Below, piece after piece: positions 22,501 through 33,445 of a stretch of 64,000 bases of DNA. The position numbers were made by a program, and so were the translations under genes. Numbering within the stretch: position 1 is the first letter of the stretch; each line of letters starts with the position of its first letter. Source of the DNA: Sialis fuliginosa (Eukaryota > Arthropoda > Insecta > Megaloptera > Sialidae); contig OY540813.1 in NCBI GenBank assembly GCA_961205875.1, positions 9,891,001 through 9,955,000 on the forward strand, given 5' to 3'. The notes beneath the pieces were generated by a model. The model searched no databases. It was not told the DNA's origin and saw only the letters and a program-made list of their open reading frames with translations.

Positions 22501-24846
22501 TTTGTGACGTAGATTAACATTTATAAAAATTGTTTCATTTTTCTCAATTTCGTTGCTAAATTCTCAACTAGATAATTTCTCATTAAAATTATTTTAGTCG
22601 TGACAACTTTCTTACTTATCATGTAATTCCTGTACCTATGTACAACAATCTATTAGGAAATTAGATAGTAACTACCGGTTTTGTATCATCAAAATCTTTT
22701 AAATTGAATGAGATTTTTATATTCATTATAATAATTATGTTTAACATTATCCTTTTGAAATCCCAGATCGCTCAGAATCTAATGCGACTTAACGATTTAT
22801 TTTATTTTGATATTTATTTAAATACTTACATTATTAAAAATTGTAAAATAAGTGCATATAAAACAGGTTTACAAATATTTATTTGAAAATCAAAACGAAG
22901 AATGGTTTACTATATACTAAAATACATAAACAAATGAAAGTTACAGTTTCAATAAATAAGATAAATGTTTGTGCTAACTTTTGAGAAGAAAGTTAGAATA
23001 ACATAAACGAGAAAAACTTACAAAACATTTCGTTGGTCTTTATCAATCAATTCTTTGGTTTAAGAAGTGTATCTAAAAATAATACTCCCTCTGTTCCTAA
23101 ATACTGTTCCGATTTGCATTCAACGTAAAGAATTATTGAAAATAAATTATGTTGATAATTAAACACATTTTCTTGTGTTTATCATATTATTATATACAAT
23201 ATACACACATAAGAATACCTACACATATTCTTATCACTTATACCAATCAATAATTTTTAGAGAAACTCGGTGAATAAATGCGAACTCTTTTTAGAGTCGA
23301 ACAAGTCCATATTCAATGAACTATTCTATAAATCTTCAATTGATGATTTTTGACGTTTTCTATTTTCGTTCAGCGAACAAAATCTAACGGATCTAGGAGA
23401 TTTGCATCGAAGGAAGTATCTTTACAAACTTTTTTATATTTTGTATCTTTCTAATACCCAGCTTAGAATTCACGACTGGTTCTAGTACTTTTACAGGATG
23501 GGGCACTTAAATACCATTTACATACCCATTGCATACTTGAAAAAATTGTTTATACCAAAAAATGTTTAGTTGTGAAGGGGTAATGGAATAGTAATATTTA
23601 TGATATTTTAACATGGTCTTCAAGGATTTTTGAAGGTTAACATAATTTTTTTTAAAAGAACCTAAAGCTTTTATTAAGTAATCTCTTATTGAGTAATTTT
23701 TCATTGAATTTTTTTAAAGAACCTTAGCTTTCCTAGATATCTACAAAATAATTCGTTTATTTTGGTCTAATGTAATTTAAAGAATTATTTAAAAATTTTA
23801 AAACTTTTTCCATTTATTTGATTGTAAAATAAAAACAAAAAATACGAAATATTAAAAAAATAACTCTCCACATTTAATAGACCAATAAAAATATTTTTGT
23901 ATCTTGTACATTTTCTCTTAGTTTTGATAAAATATTTAGTAGTAAATTATTTTTTTAATTAAAACATTTGACAACATAATTTTTAGGACAATATTACAAC
24001 GTAAAAAACTTTTATGAAAAAATTAAAATCGATTGTACGATGTTGTACATCCACTGTCAATAACACAAGCCCACAAAAAAGGTCTTAACCGGACTATGTT
24101 GTTCTTATGTATTTTGGGCGCTGAAAACGAATCCGAACATAAAAAAAGCTCATCGACCTTCAAATTTTTTTTCATAGTGTTTATGCTACAGTGCACATTT
24201 CGTTCATGTTTTACCGTGTATAATAAATTGAATATGTAACAGGCTTTTGTGGATTTCTTTTACAAAATATATTTACCATAGCTTTTGTTCAACGTTCCAA
24301 ATCGCATATATGAAATGGTAAAATCATTGAAAAATGACATTTCTATTCAGTAAAATATCGAATTAAAAATATTTATAATATGTGTTAGTTAAATTAAAAT
24401 AAAATAAATATTTTTTCTTGTCATTCTTTTTGTTGGTATTTATGAATATACACGTATGATGTATCTTTATTTATTCCACGGTGGTAATATATTCATTAAA
24501 TATAGGTATAGCTGCTAGTCTGTGGTCTGAGGCAGATTCAAAACTTGTTAACTAGCCACGGTCGACATCCTATAGTTGATGACACTTCATCTGAACTGAA
24601 TACATAATTAGACTTTATAATAGTAGAGCTATGCAATTGCAAATTTGCTTTTCATATTTTCTCACACAATGAGGTTCAGTCGATAATACAAGATGACAGA
24701 GTAGCACCGAGTCATTCATCTTAATCTACAGTGCAGTGTACTATAGGGTAACACAAAGTACTTACAATTAGACTAAATAGTGATACATCTATACACATTT
24801 AGTTTTGATACACATGTATGTACATTACATTAGCTAAATTTAGTAA
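19546..24846. other. AT-rich non-coding stretch without recognisable genes
   Basis: About 5.3 kb with no coding exon I can support. Slightly GC-richer pieces at 20930-21230 (ACCGAACCTAACCTAACC; GCCGCTCGTTGACGCTAGG) and 21780-22010 may be old repeats, but I see no second copy in this window. Confidence 0.3.
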
Positions 24847-25320
24847 TTTTTAGGGTTCCGTAGAAAACTAGGAACCCTTATAGATTCGCTCTGTCCGTCT
24901 ACCTATAAAAATTGTATATCTATTAAGATGGAATTTGGTATACGGATGTACATTAATGATTCAATAACAGAAACGATTAAATTTAAAAAGACATTTTTTT
25001 GACCCCCTTCTCATAGACTCAAAAGTATATTGAAAAAAAAATTTCACTTATCCCTTTAGATACGTCTCCTAAATTGCAACAAAAAATGTTAAATGACCAT
25101 TTGATTTTAACCCTTCAGTCACGATATATTTGTTTTTCAAAGTCGTTATCAGAGCGTCCCCCCATCTATTTAAGTTTTTAATTAGCACTTTCAATGAAAA
25201 TTATATCGAACATTATAGTAAAAATAGTTGATGAAATATTTTTTTTATAAATCGTAGTGTGAATGACTATATGGAACCCTATTATGTGCGTGCCCAACAC
25301 GCACTTGGCCGATTTTTATT
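24847..25320 (-). repeat. 'gggttccg' interspersed repeat, copy 1
   Basis: The copy starts TTTTAGGGTTCCGTAGAAAA, has an early GGAACCCTTATAG, and ends GGAACCCT, then CGCACTTGGCCGATTTTT. Read on the minus strand, the start AAAAATCGGCCAAGTGCG followed by GGGTTCC is the arrangement I know from abundant insect SINE-like repeats. The interior has poly-T and poly-C runs and is non-coding. Confidence 0.7.
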
Positions 25321-26076
25321 TCTAGATATCACTACTTCAATAAATTGACAGTATTTCCTTTAAGCAAATAAAATTTAAAAAAAATCACATTGAAAAATAA
25401 AATATTATTTTAGGTTATTAGTCTATTTTGAAAATATGCGGCCCACATTAGATAGACCAATAAACAATTTCGATGATCTCAACATTACATAGTCTTACAT
25501 CTTCTTTATTAATTTATTTATTTAAGTGTAAATGTACATTTATATTCCAAACAGTAAATAATAAGTTTTTTTACATATAATCCTTAAAAAAAATTCTCAT
25601 ATGAGTCCACCATTCACAATTATCATCCATTTTTCAATAAGTACATATACGTACAATATTAATTATCCGTTTGCCCGTTCTTTATATATCTTCTGTGTTT
25701 GATTACAGATTAAGGTATTAGATGCACAATAAAGTGTATTTTATCCTTTTTTAACTCACTCTGTTGAAAACAAAACATTCATTGTCGTTATTGTCGAGCC
25801 GTTTCTGTGTTCTTGGGATTACCAGGTAATCGGTTAAATTTATTTTATTGGTATATGTTTTATTGTATGAAGTTTTTCCGAGAAAAGTAGATAATCTATC
25901 TACTGTATGTACATATGTATATTGTATATCTATGTACTGCATATTATACAGTGGGGTAGAGGTAATTAGGTCCCCGTCTAATCGGGCATCGCTAACGCTC
26001 ACACCAGTAGCTCATTTTATTAATAATTAAATTCTAAATGTGCACAGTGTACATTTGTACATGTATGTAATCCAGG
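25321..26076. other. Non-coding spacer
   Basis: No gene is seen. A GC-richer phrase at 25951-26010 (GGGGTAGAGGTAATTAGGTC, then CGTCTAATCGGGCATC) looks like part of a repeat, but I find no second copy in the window. Confidence 0.3.
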
Positions 26077-26084
26077 ACAGTTTT

Positions 26085-26817
26085 GGCAAAACTTCAGTAT
26101 CCGACATAGTCCTACATTAATTTGCATAGGGATAGCCACTGGATGACCGATAAGAGTCAAAACAATATGTACGTGCAATCCAAAAAATTTTTAATGCTGA
26201 TATCCGGCTTAGCTACTTGATGATCGGTTTAAGTCAAAACAAATTGCTTTGAAATTTTGTATTATACCTTTTCCAATCCTTTACCGGCAATTCCTTTGTG
26301 TATGTTGAATCATATTTTGCTAATTTTAAATCGATTAATTAAAAAATGTAGGTATAACGTGACGTCAATTATATTATATACCTACATACATATATAAAAG
26401 AGACAAATAAAGGAAAAATCTACACCAAACCCAAAATTTCACGGAACCTACCAGAATTTCTTATTACACATTACGTTGGTTAATTATACATATATATGAA
26501 AAATAAAATACACACACATATTTTAGAAGTGTCATTCATATGTGAACATAAAACTACGGTCTCGATAATTATAAATACCAGTACATATAACAATAAAATA
26601 TAATATAATATAATAATCATATATTGATAAACATAATAAGTAAGTTTATTAATATAATACAATATTATATTACAATGTATTGGCGGTCGCATATATTCTA
26701 CCGTTTGAGCACCATTCGGTCACTGACAACTCATATGCGCGCGCATCACTCAAATACAGTATTGCCACCAAATAAAAATATCAAATCAGAGTGTACGTCG
26801 GATACTGAAGTTTTGCC
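26085..26817. mobile_element. 733-bp DNA transposon, perfect 21-bp TIRs and 8-bp TSD
   Basis: Both ends carry an identical 21-bp inverted repeat beginning GGCAAAACTTCAG (26085-26105 and 26797-26817). It is flanked on both sides by ACAGTTTT (26077-26084 and 26818-26825), a perfect 8-bp target duplication. Perfect ends imply recent movement. There is no transposase. The interior contains two diverged direct repeats (AGCCACTGGATGACCGATAA; AGCTACTTGATGATCGGTTT). An 8-bp duplication fits hAT, P or Merlin; the GG start is unlike the CAG of hAT, so the superfamily stays open. Confidence 0.85.
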
Positions 26818-26827
26818 ACAGTTTTAA

Positions 26828-27018
26828 AGAGCCCGTTCACTCGGCGCCGTAACGGCTTTTTCCCGTACAACTTCTTAGTAGTGGAAATCCATTTCATATG
26901 AGAGTGTTCATACGATACAAGGCAGACCGTATGTCGTGTGAAAACTCATATGAAATGTATTGCCACTACTAAGAAGTTGTACGGGAAAAAGCCGTTACGG
27001 CGCCCTGTGAACGGTCTC
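26828..27018. mobile_element. 191-bp palindromic MITE with TTAA target duplication
   Basis: The element is almost entirely a hairpin. The left arm CGCCGTAACGGCTTTTTCCC, then GTACAACTTCTTAGTAGTGG, is mirrored on the right, with ends AGAGCCCGTTCAC and GTGAACGGTCTC. It sits between TTAA (26824-26827) and TTAA (27019-27022), the duplication used by piggyBac-type elements. The left TTAA overlaps the last two bases of the neighbouring element's target duplication. Confidence 0.8.
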
Positions 27019-27097
27019 TTAACAGATATTTTGTATGTATAATATATAATTTTCTATATAATTTTCTATATATCATGTACCTACCTATATCTATCAG

Positions 27098-27546
27098 TAG
27101 GGTTGCACATCACCACAAGGCTGCCTTAAATTTGGATGAAACGAGACCAAGACGAGATTGGCTTAGATTCGTACGAAACTGTTTGGAATCTCGGTCTTAA
27201 AAGATTTTCATTAAATTGTTCAAATTTACTATTTGATATTATAATAATCATTAAATGAATAATTACAGTAGAATATATGATACAATATTCGTTATATTTC
27301 AAAACTTTATATACTTATTACATAAAATGTTTTTTTTTTAAATATATATATATTATATATATATTTTATAAAAAAATCACATGAAATCGAGTTTTCTCTC
27401 GATCTCGAGTGTGCGAGTCGAGATCGAGACAAGATGGCTTTAATTTTCACGAGACTTGATCGAGACCAGATTGTCACTAAAACCGAGTTTAGTTCCAAAA
27501 ACCGAAATAAGACAACTTCTTGATTCTCGTTTCGTGTGCAGCCCTA
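27098..27546. mobile_element. 449-bp MITE, TAGGGTTGCACA termini
   Basis: The left end is TAGGGTTGCACA and the complement of the right end is TAGGGCTGCACA. TCAG occurs immediately outside both ends (27094-27097 and 27547-27550), a possible 4-bp duplication. The interior is rich in GAGACCAAGACGAGA and TCGAGATCGAGAC phrases. A decayed copy lies at 15.2-15.5 kb on the other strand. Confidence 0.65.
27340..27366. repeat. AT microsatellite
   Basis: Alternating (AT)n tract within the TAGGGTTGCACA MITE. Confidence 0.7.
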
Positions 27547-27948
27547 TCAGTTTATTTATTATTTTTATATATCAATAATAAATTGTTTATGTAATAAAAT
27601 ATCACCTGTTTACGGTATGTGAAGAATTGGTTCAATAAAGTATGCTGATAGAAAATATAATATCTCAGAACATCTATGATGATGAAATATGCATTATGAT
27701 TTCCCATTTTATTATTATTGAAACGACGTTCCCATTTATGTACATATCTTCACAATCAGATGTCTGTTATGCTATTGTATTTTATAACAGAAAATATTCC
27801 AGATATATTCGTATTAAGATACCTATTTGATTGAAAAATGTAGCAATATGACTTTTCTTTCATTTTTTACAAAAGTTTTAATTTATTGTTTATATAATTT
27901 ACTCATCAATGCAAGAAATCAAAATACGTATGGAATATAACTATGTAA
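27547..27948. other. AT-rich spacer
   Basis: I see nothing recognisable. A 62-codon open frame at 27642-27830 has no motif. Confidence 0.3.
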
Positions 27949-28552
27949 TTTTTAGGGTTCCGAAGAAACTTTGTCGTCCGTCCGTCCTTTTCAGTTTAAG
28001 CAAAATATCTCGTAAACTATATAAGCTAGAAACTTGAAATTCTTACTGAATGCCCTTTAGTAAAATATGTACATTTTTTTGGAAAAAATAATATTTCAGT
28101 GGGGGCGCGAAGGGGCTAAAGTAAGACAAAAAAATATTTTTTTAATGGCACCTGCTGATGGCCTTAAAACAAATCCAATAAAAAAGACGTGTGGTATATC
28201 GAAATGTAGATCTTAATCAGTAGAATTTGACCATATTTTTTATTTTATTTTCTAACTCAAAAATGGCGCCTGCATGGGGCTCCAAGTAGTAATTTATTTT
28301 GTCCCCCCCCCCTCTAGCTCGATAACTACTCGCTCAAAAAATCTATTAAAAAATTGGTAATGAGACTTTGGAGAAATAGAGAGAGGCGTCATAGAATTTT
28401 TTATTTTTATTTTCATATCTAGGCATGTGGGGTGTCGAAATGTAGATTTCGATTAGTAGAATATGATCCTATTTCTATATATTTTTGTTACTCAAAAATG
28501 CACCTGTGGCTTTAAACAGTCCACGTAATACGTACTTCGGAACCCTTATGGC
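27949..28552. repeat. 'gggttccg' interspersed repeat, copy 2
   Basis: TTAGGGTTCCGAAG at the left and CTTCGGAACCCTTATG at the right form inverted ends around about 600 bp of non-coding sequence. The interior contains GTCGTCCGTCCGTCC, a run of C (CCCCCCCCCCTC) and repeated 'ATGGCGCCTG' phrases. It is related to copies at 24.8 and 42.5 kb. Confidence 0.65.
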
Positions 28553-29337
28553 ATACACCCGTGTATGTAATGACCGAATTATTTTTATATATTCGATATA
28601 ATTTTAGTAACGTTGTTTTAATAGTTAAGTGCTTGGTTGATTCTAGTTAATGTACAATAAATATTCGTCTGTTAGGATCATGAAAAACATCTGAGAATCA
28701 TTTTGTTTAATTTATCACGTGTTTAACAGATACACTGTGATTTAATACTTGTTGCCATCGTAAAACTAAAGTTTACGATCGAGCCAGTAATTATTGATCA
28801 TTTGTCATTACCTCCCAAACAAATCTTTGATGTTATAGCCTCTGTAATTTATGTTGTATATGTAATTTTCTTTTTATTTATATATTTGAAAACTATGCTC
28901 TAAAAGCTAAAACACGTATAATCAATTATTAAAAAATAATGAAATGATTTTCTAAATTATACCTATAGATAATTAAAAATATTATTTATGTTTATTGTTG
29001 ATGTTCTTAATCAAATACCTAAAATATACTAGTACAAACATTTGATTTAGAATTTAGGTGTTAAGTTAAATATCATTATTTGCTTTTCTATTTTTTAAAA
29101 GAATTCAACTTTATTGGACAAAAAATGTCAAGGAAACAACATAACAAAATAATCCTCTTAAATGCACACTACAATACCTTTCGTTGTCCCAATGTATTAA
29201 AATTGTATTTACATTCTTTTTATGATTTCAATTCTAATACAATATGGAATTAAATTCCTCTGTTTCCCCACAGAGCTGACACCATTGAAATCTGATATTA
29301 AGAATCATAATGTGTGTTGTATAGAAAATACATATAA
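28553..29337. other. AT-rich non-coding stretch
   Basis: No gene is seen. The 28675-28830 part is less AT-biased (for example TTATCACGTGTTTAACAG, then TTTACGATCGAGCC) and could be conserved non-coding DNA, but nothing in the sequence alone proves it. Confidence 0.3.
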
Positions 29338-30059
29338 AGTCTCTCACAGACAGAAGTTAAACATTCGCAGCGGCTGCGAATAATTCGTACCGCACAAATG
29401 AAGTATATGGCGGCTTATGTACGTATGGCAGATAATCGCCGAGAGTGCGGTTTTGCAGCGTTTTTATTCAACAGCGTTTCAATCGCTACTGCGCTAATTT
29501 GAAGACCGAAAAAAGTGATATAATTTGTAAGAAATCATGTTATTTAGTGGTGGACTAAGAAAAGTTGACATGGTGGATGTTAAGGACCATCCCCCCTACT
29601 CAAATTTATTTTCTAATGTTTAAAAATATATATATATATTTTTATATTTTATAATTTTATTATAAAATAATGACCTACAAGTTCTAGAATTAATATTTTG
29701 AAAATTTTAATTATAACTTCTTTTGAATATTGTTACGATATTCGCATAAGTATATCTACAAAATAATTAATTTTTTTTAAATTTTAACATAACAACTACA
29801 ATTTTTAAAACCTTTTAAACGATTTTATTATAAAATATCAATTTGAAGTAAGGTTTTCAACAATTTTAATCAAAATATTACCAATTCTATGTCATATAGA
29901 AGATAGCATCGAATAGCACGTGTATAAGAAAAACAAATAACTTGATAAAATAAACGCGTCACGTTGATGTGAACAGACTTGCGAATTCCGCTGTCGCAAC
30001 GAACGCGTTTTTTCCGCGCCGCAGCCGCTGCGAATATTCGCTTCAGTCTGTGAAAGCCT
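29338..30059. mobile_element. 722-bp DNA element with GC-rich TIRs (PIF/Harbinger-like)
   Basis: The left end AGTCTCTCACAGACAGAAG leads into CATTCGCAGCGGCTGCG. The complement of the right end reads AGGCTTTCACAGACTGAAG, then TATTCGCAGCGGCTGCG. TAA lies next to both ends, fitting the 3-bp TWA duplication of PIF/Harbinger. The GC-rich ends contrast with an AT-rich core, and no transposase is present. Confidence 0.65.
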
Positions 30060-33000
30060 TAATAGTGTAACACGTATTCATATGTGTACCTGTTAAATCT
30101 GCAGCGAAGATAAAATGTTTCATCATTGTTCAAACAGTACCAAATGAAAACAAACTAAAAATATCTTACGTGAGTAATACAAACATAATTGTACACAAAA
30201 ATCATGTTTACTTTTTCCACAGGGTCGGGGAAAAAGTAATTAAAATATTTGCTGCATAAGACAGATTTTATCTATTTTTTCTGATACTTTTTTGTGAATA
30301 CATTTTTTAATCGTGTTTTAGAACAAGAATTTTCCGCGTTCATGTTTGTTTTTAAGTACATATTTTGCTGAAATAAAAAGTATACAAACAATGCTTTTAT
30401 CTGCAATCTTCCGTTAATGGTTTCCAGTTTTATGCACTTTTCTAATGTTCTTTTTTATTTTAAGTGCATTAGTGCATCATTTTTATGAGTGTATAAAAGG
30501 GTTGCTATTTTAGAAAATATCTTATAAAATATTTAAAAGATATGTATAACGCAGCTTTTCGTTTTATATACATACATTTGTTGAATAAATAATTCTCCCA
30601 ACTTTTATATATTTTTTATATTCTCCAGTTAGTAATTTTATGATATATGGTTTATAAAAAATGTAAAAAACTTAAACGATTGATCGAGGATGATATTTTA
30701 AACATGAAAACTTGTTCGGAAATTCTTCTTGAGGGAGCTACAGCTCCTCAATATCATTAGTTTTTTATTTAATATCTGAAAAACACATTGTAGTACAGTT
30801 GGTCTTCTATTTTTTATTTTTTATTAAACCCCTATGTTAAATAGTTACTAAAAATCGATAGCATTAGTTAATATTAAACCAATTAATAATTTTAATTACT
30901 ATATCACAATTGGTTCTTCAGATATTAAATAAAAACTAATAATCTTTGGGCAACTAGTTATAGCTCTCTCACGAAAAATTTCAGGACATATGTTCATATA
31001 AAGTTTTTTGCTTAAAATAACAACTAATATTATACGTTATTCGTTATACATCTGCGTATATACTGTATAATTGTATATGCAATATTAATATTTTGTATAT
31101 AGTATTTACAAACAATAATTAATAAGTAGGTAGTATATTCAGTACGTTATATTTAGGGTTTTGTTTATTGTTAACACATAAAATTTGTGAAGTGAAGATT
31201 TTATTAGATTGTAAATATTTTATTAACGCCATTTGGCTTAAATAATATCGATATAAAATTTGTAGTAAATTTTTTATTTTATCTAATTTTCATTTTCTGG
31301 TAAATTCTGGCGCAGTAATAAAACAAAATTAAAAAATATGTCATTAAAATAATATGGATATTCTCAAAAACAAGTGACATTTATATTTATATTGAATATA
31401 TTAATTAAATTTTCGAATGAGACTGAATCGAGTCTTTGGTAAATGGTTACAATACGAGCATAATTTCTTATGTAATCGATTAAAATTTTTGCAAAACGAG
31501 ACTGTTGTTATAAATTTTTTGAGTTTTTTCTCATCACAAATAAATAAATAAAAACAATCTCTTCTAATAAAATAATTAGTGTTGGTGCGGCGTGAAAATT
31601 TTTTAAGCCAGTTAAATTTTACAAACATTTATTAAATTCTTGGTTTAGTCTTGTGTGAATTTCTATGTAATTAAATTAATAGAAACAATAACAAAAATAA
31701 TTTCCATACTTATATACAATCCTAGTAAATCTAATATATAAATATAACCTTTGAAATATATTGATTTGTTGGAAACAGTTTACTATGAATTAGTAACGTT
31801 GAAAATTATTTTACGAATACAATGCAACACCCCCAAATATAATATGTCTCTGGTCGGTACTTTTTTTATCAATATTTTTATCTCACTATTTTATCACATA
31901 TTAAACTTGCATAATATATTTATTTCTATAAACTATATTCAATTTTTATAATTAGGTATCGCATCCATTGTAATCATAGATGAAAATAGAGATAACAGAA
32001 CTTGCAATGTGCGCTGTAACACGTTATATATGTATTATAAAATAATATTATGTTACAATATAATGTTATGCATGCACATAGTTTTTGTTGTGCACTGCTT
32101 ATCATCAAAGCATATATACCTATATGATAATAATGTTAACATACTTTACCACCATAGCTAATTTAATAATATTAATAATATTAAAACACTTAACAAATTC
32201 AGAGGAAGTGTTTATTATTATTGTGTACATAAGTAATGTTTTATGTATAGAGGGAGGGGGGGAGACTGGATCAAGTTGAAAAATTGGCACTAATATCATA
32301 ACTATTGGTTTTTATAGGAACTATTTATATACTAATTATAAGATAGATAACGATATAATGCAACGTCATCAGCATGACGATATGTACGGAAAATTAAGTA
32401 GGTACGTAATAAAGTTTTAAACTATTTTAATTCAAAAAATAATGTTTTGGTGTAAATACCCCTTTGTGCATACTCGGGTGTTTTTTCGGACATTTTTTTA
32501 AGAACGTGTTTTTGTGTTTTTAGATTTTTGAAAGGTAGAAATTCATCAAAATTGAGTATCTTATCAGACTAATGTAATAAAAAGTAACAAAATAAAATTC
32601 TTAAAATATTATTATTATAGATTTGTTCGTACTTCTTATTGTAAAATTGTAAGTATATATTGTATAACTATGAGGTTAACATAAAAACAGAAATGTAGAA
32701 ATTTGTGGGAGAGTAAACACATTTATCATTTAACGAAATATATATAGATTATACCTGCTGTAGCTATGTAGTTTACCAAGTTACAAATTAAATAATAAAG
32801 TTCTGTGATCAACCGAAGAAAATTCCAACATCGACTACAGGAGATTTTAACTCATTGCGTAAAGTTGTTGTCAAACTCAACCAAACACAAACTGTTTAAT
32901 AGGTGTATAGTGCAGGAAGTTGCAAACTACAATACAACTTAATTATTTTAAACAATAAACTACTGTGGCCGCCACAATACATTTTTATATGTTATTATAC

Positions 33001-33259
33001 AGAAACAAAATTGGTTACTTTTTTAGAAATATTTAAAATAGTTTTCTCTGTTACCAACTGTTTTTAAAATAATATAAAATATAAAAAATGTTAATATGTT
33101 AATACAAATTATTTACTTTTTTTTATTTCCTATGTTAGCTGGATAGAATAATTGTTTTAAATAAAATTTTGCAATGACGAAAATTAACGTTTTTTATGTG
33201 CAATATAATATGTGTATATTTTGTATTTGTATTACTTCTTCTAAACTGCATGTCTAGTA
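30060..33259. other. AT-rich non-coding stretch
   Basis: About 3.2 kb without recognised genes. At 32251-32268 there is a G-rich purine run (GAGGGAGGGGGGGAGAC). Open frames of 64-75 codons at 31401-31628, 31751-31951 and 32085-32279 have no recognisable motifs and look like chance. Confidence 0.3.
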
Positions 33260-33445
33260 CACGCAATAGAAATATGCTCACGGCCTCACGTACGACATAA
33301 ATGTACTCACGCACGGTTGTTTTACTTTGACTCACGATCACGCAAGCTCACGATTCAATATTTGAAAATCGCTCACGCTCACGTCGGGTCACGACCTTGA
33401 CCTAACGTGACCCGAAAAATTCACGGCCCGTGCCCAGTTCTACTG
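33260..33445 (-). repeat. 'gccgtgaatttttcgggtcacg' repeat family, copy 1 (minus)
   Basis: On the minus strand it contains GGGCACGGGCCGTGAATTTT, then CGGGTCACG and CGTGAGCGTGAGC. It matches plus-strand starts at 37343 (GGGTACAGGCCGTGAATTTT) and 61790 (CTTGAATTTTTCGGGTCACG). It is non-coding, with many CACG/CGTG repeats. Confidence 0.55.
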
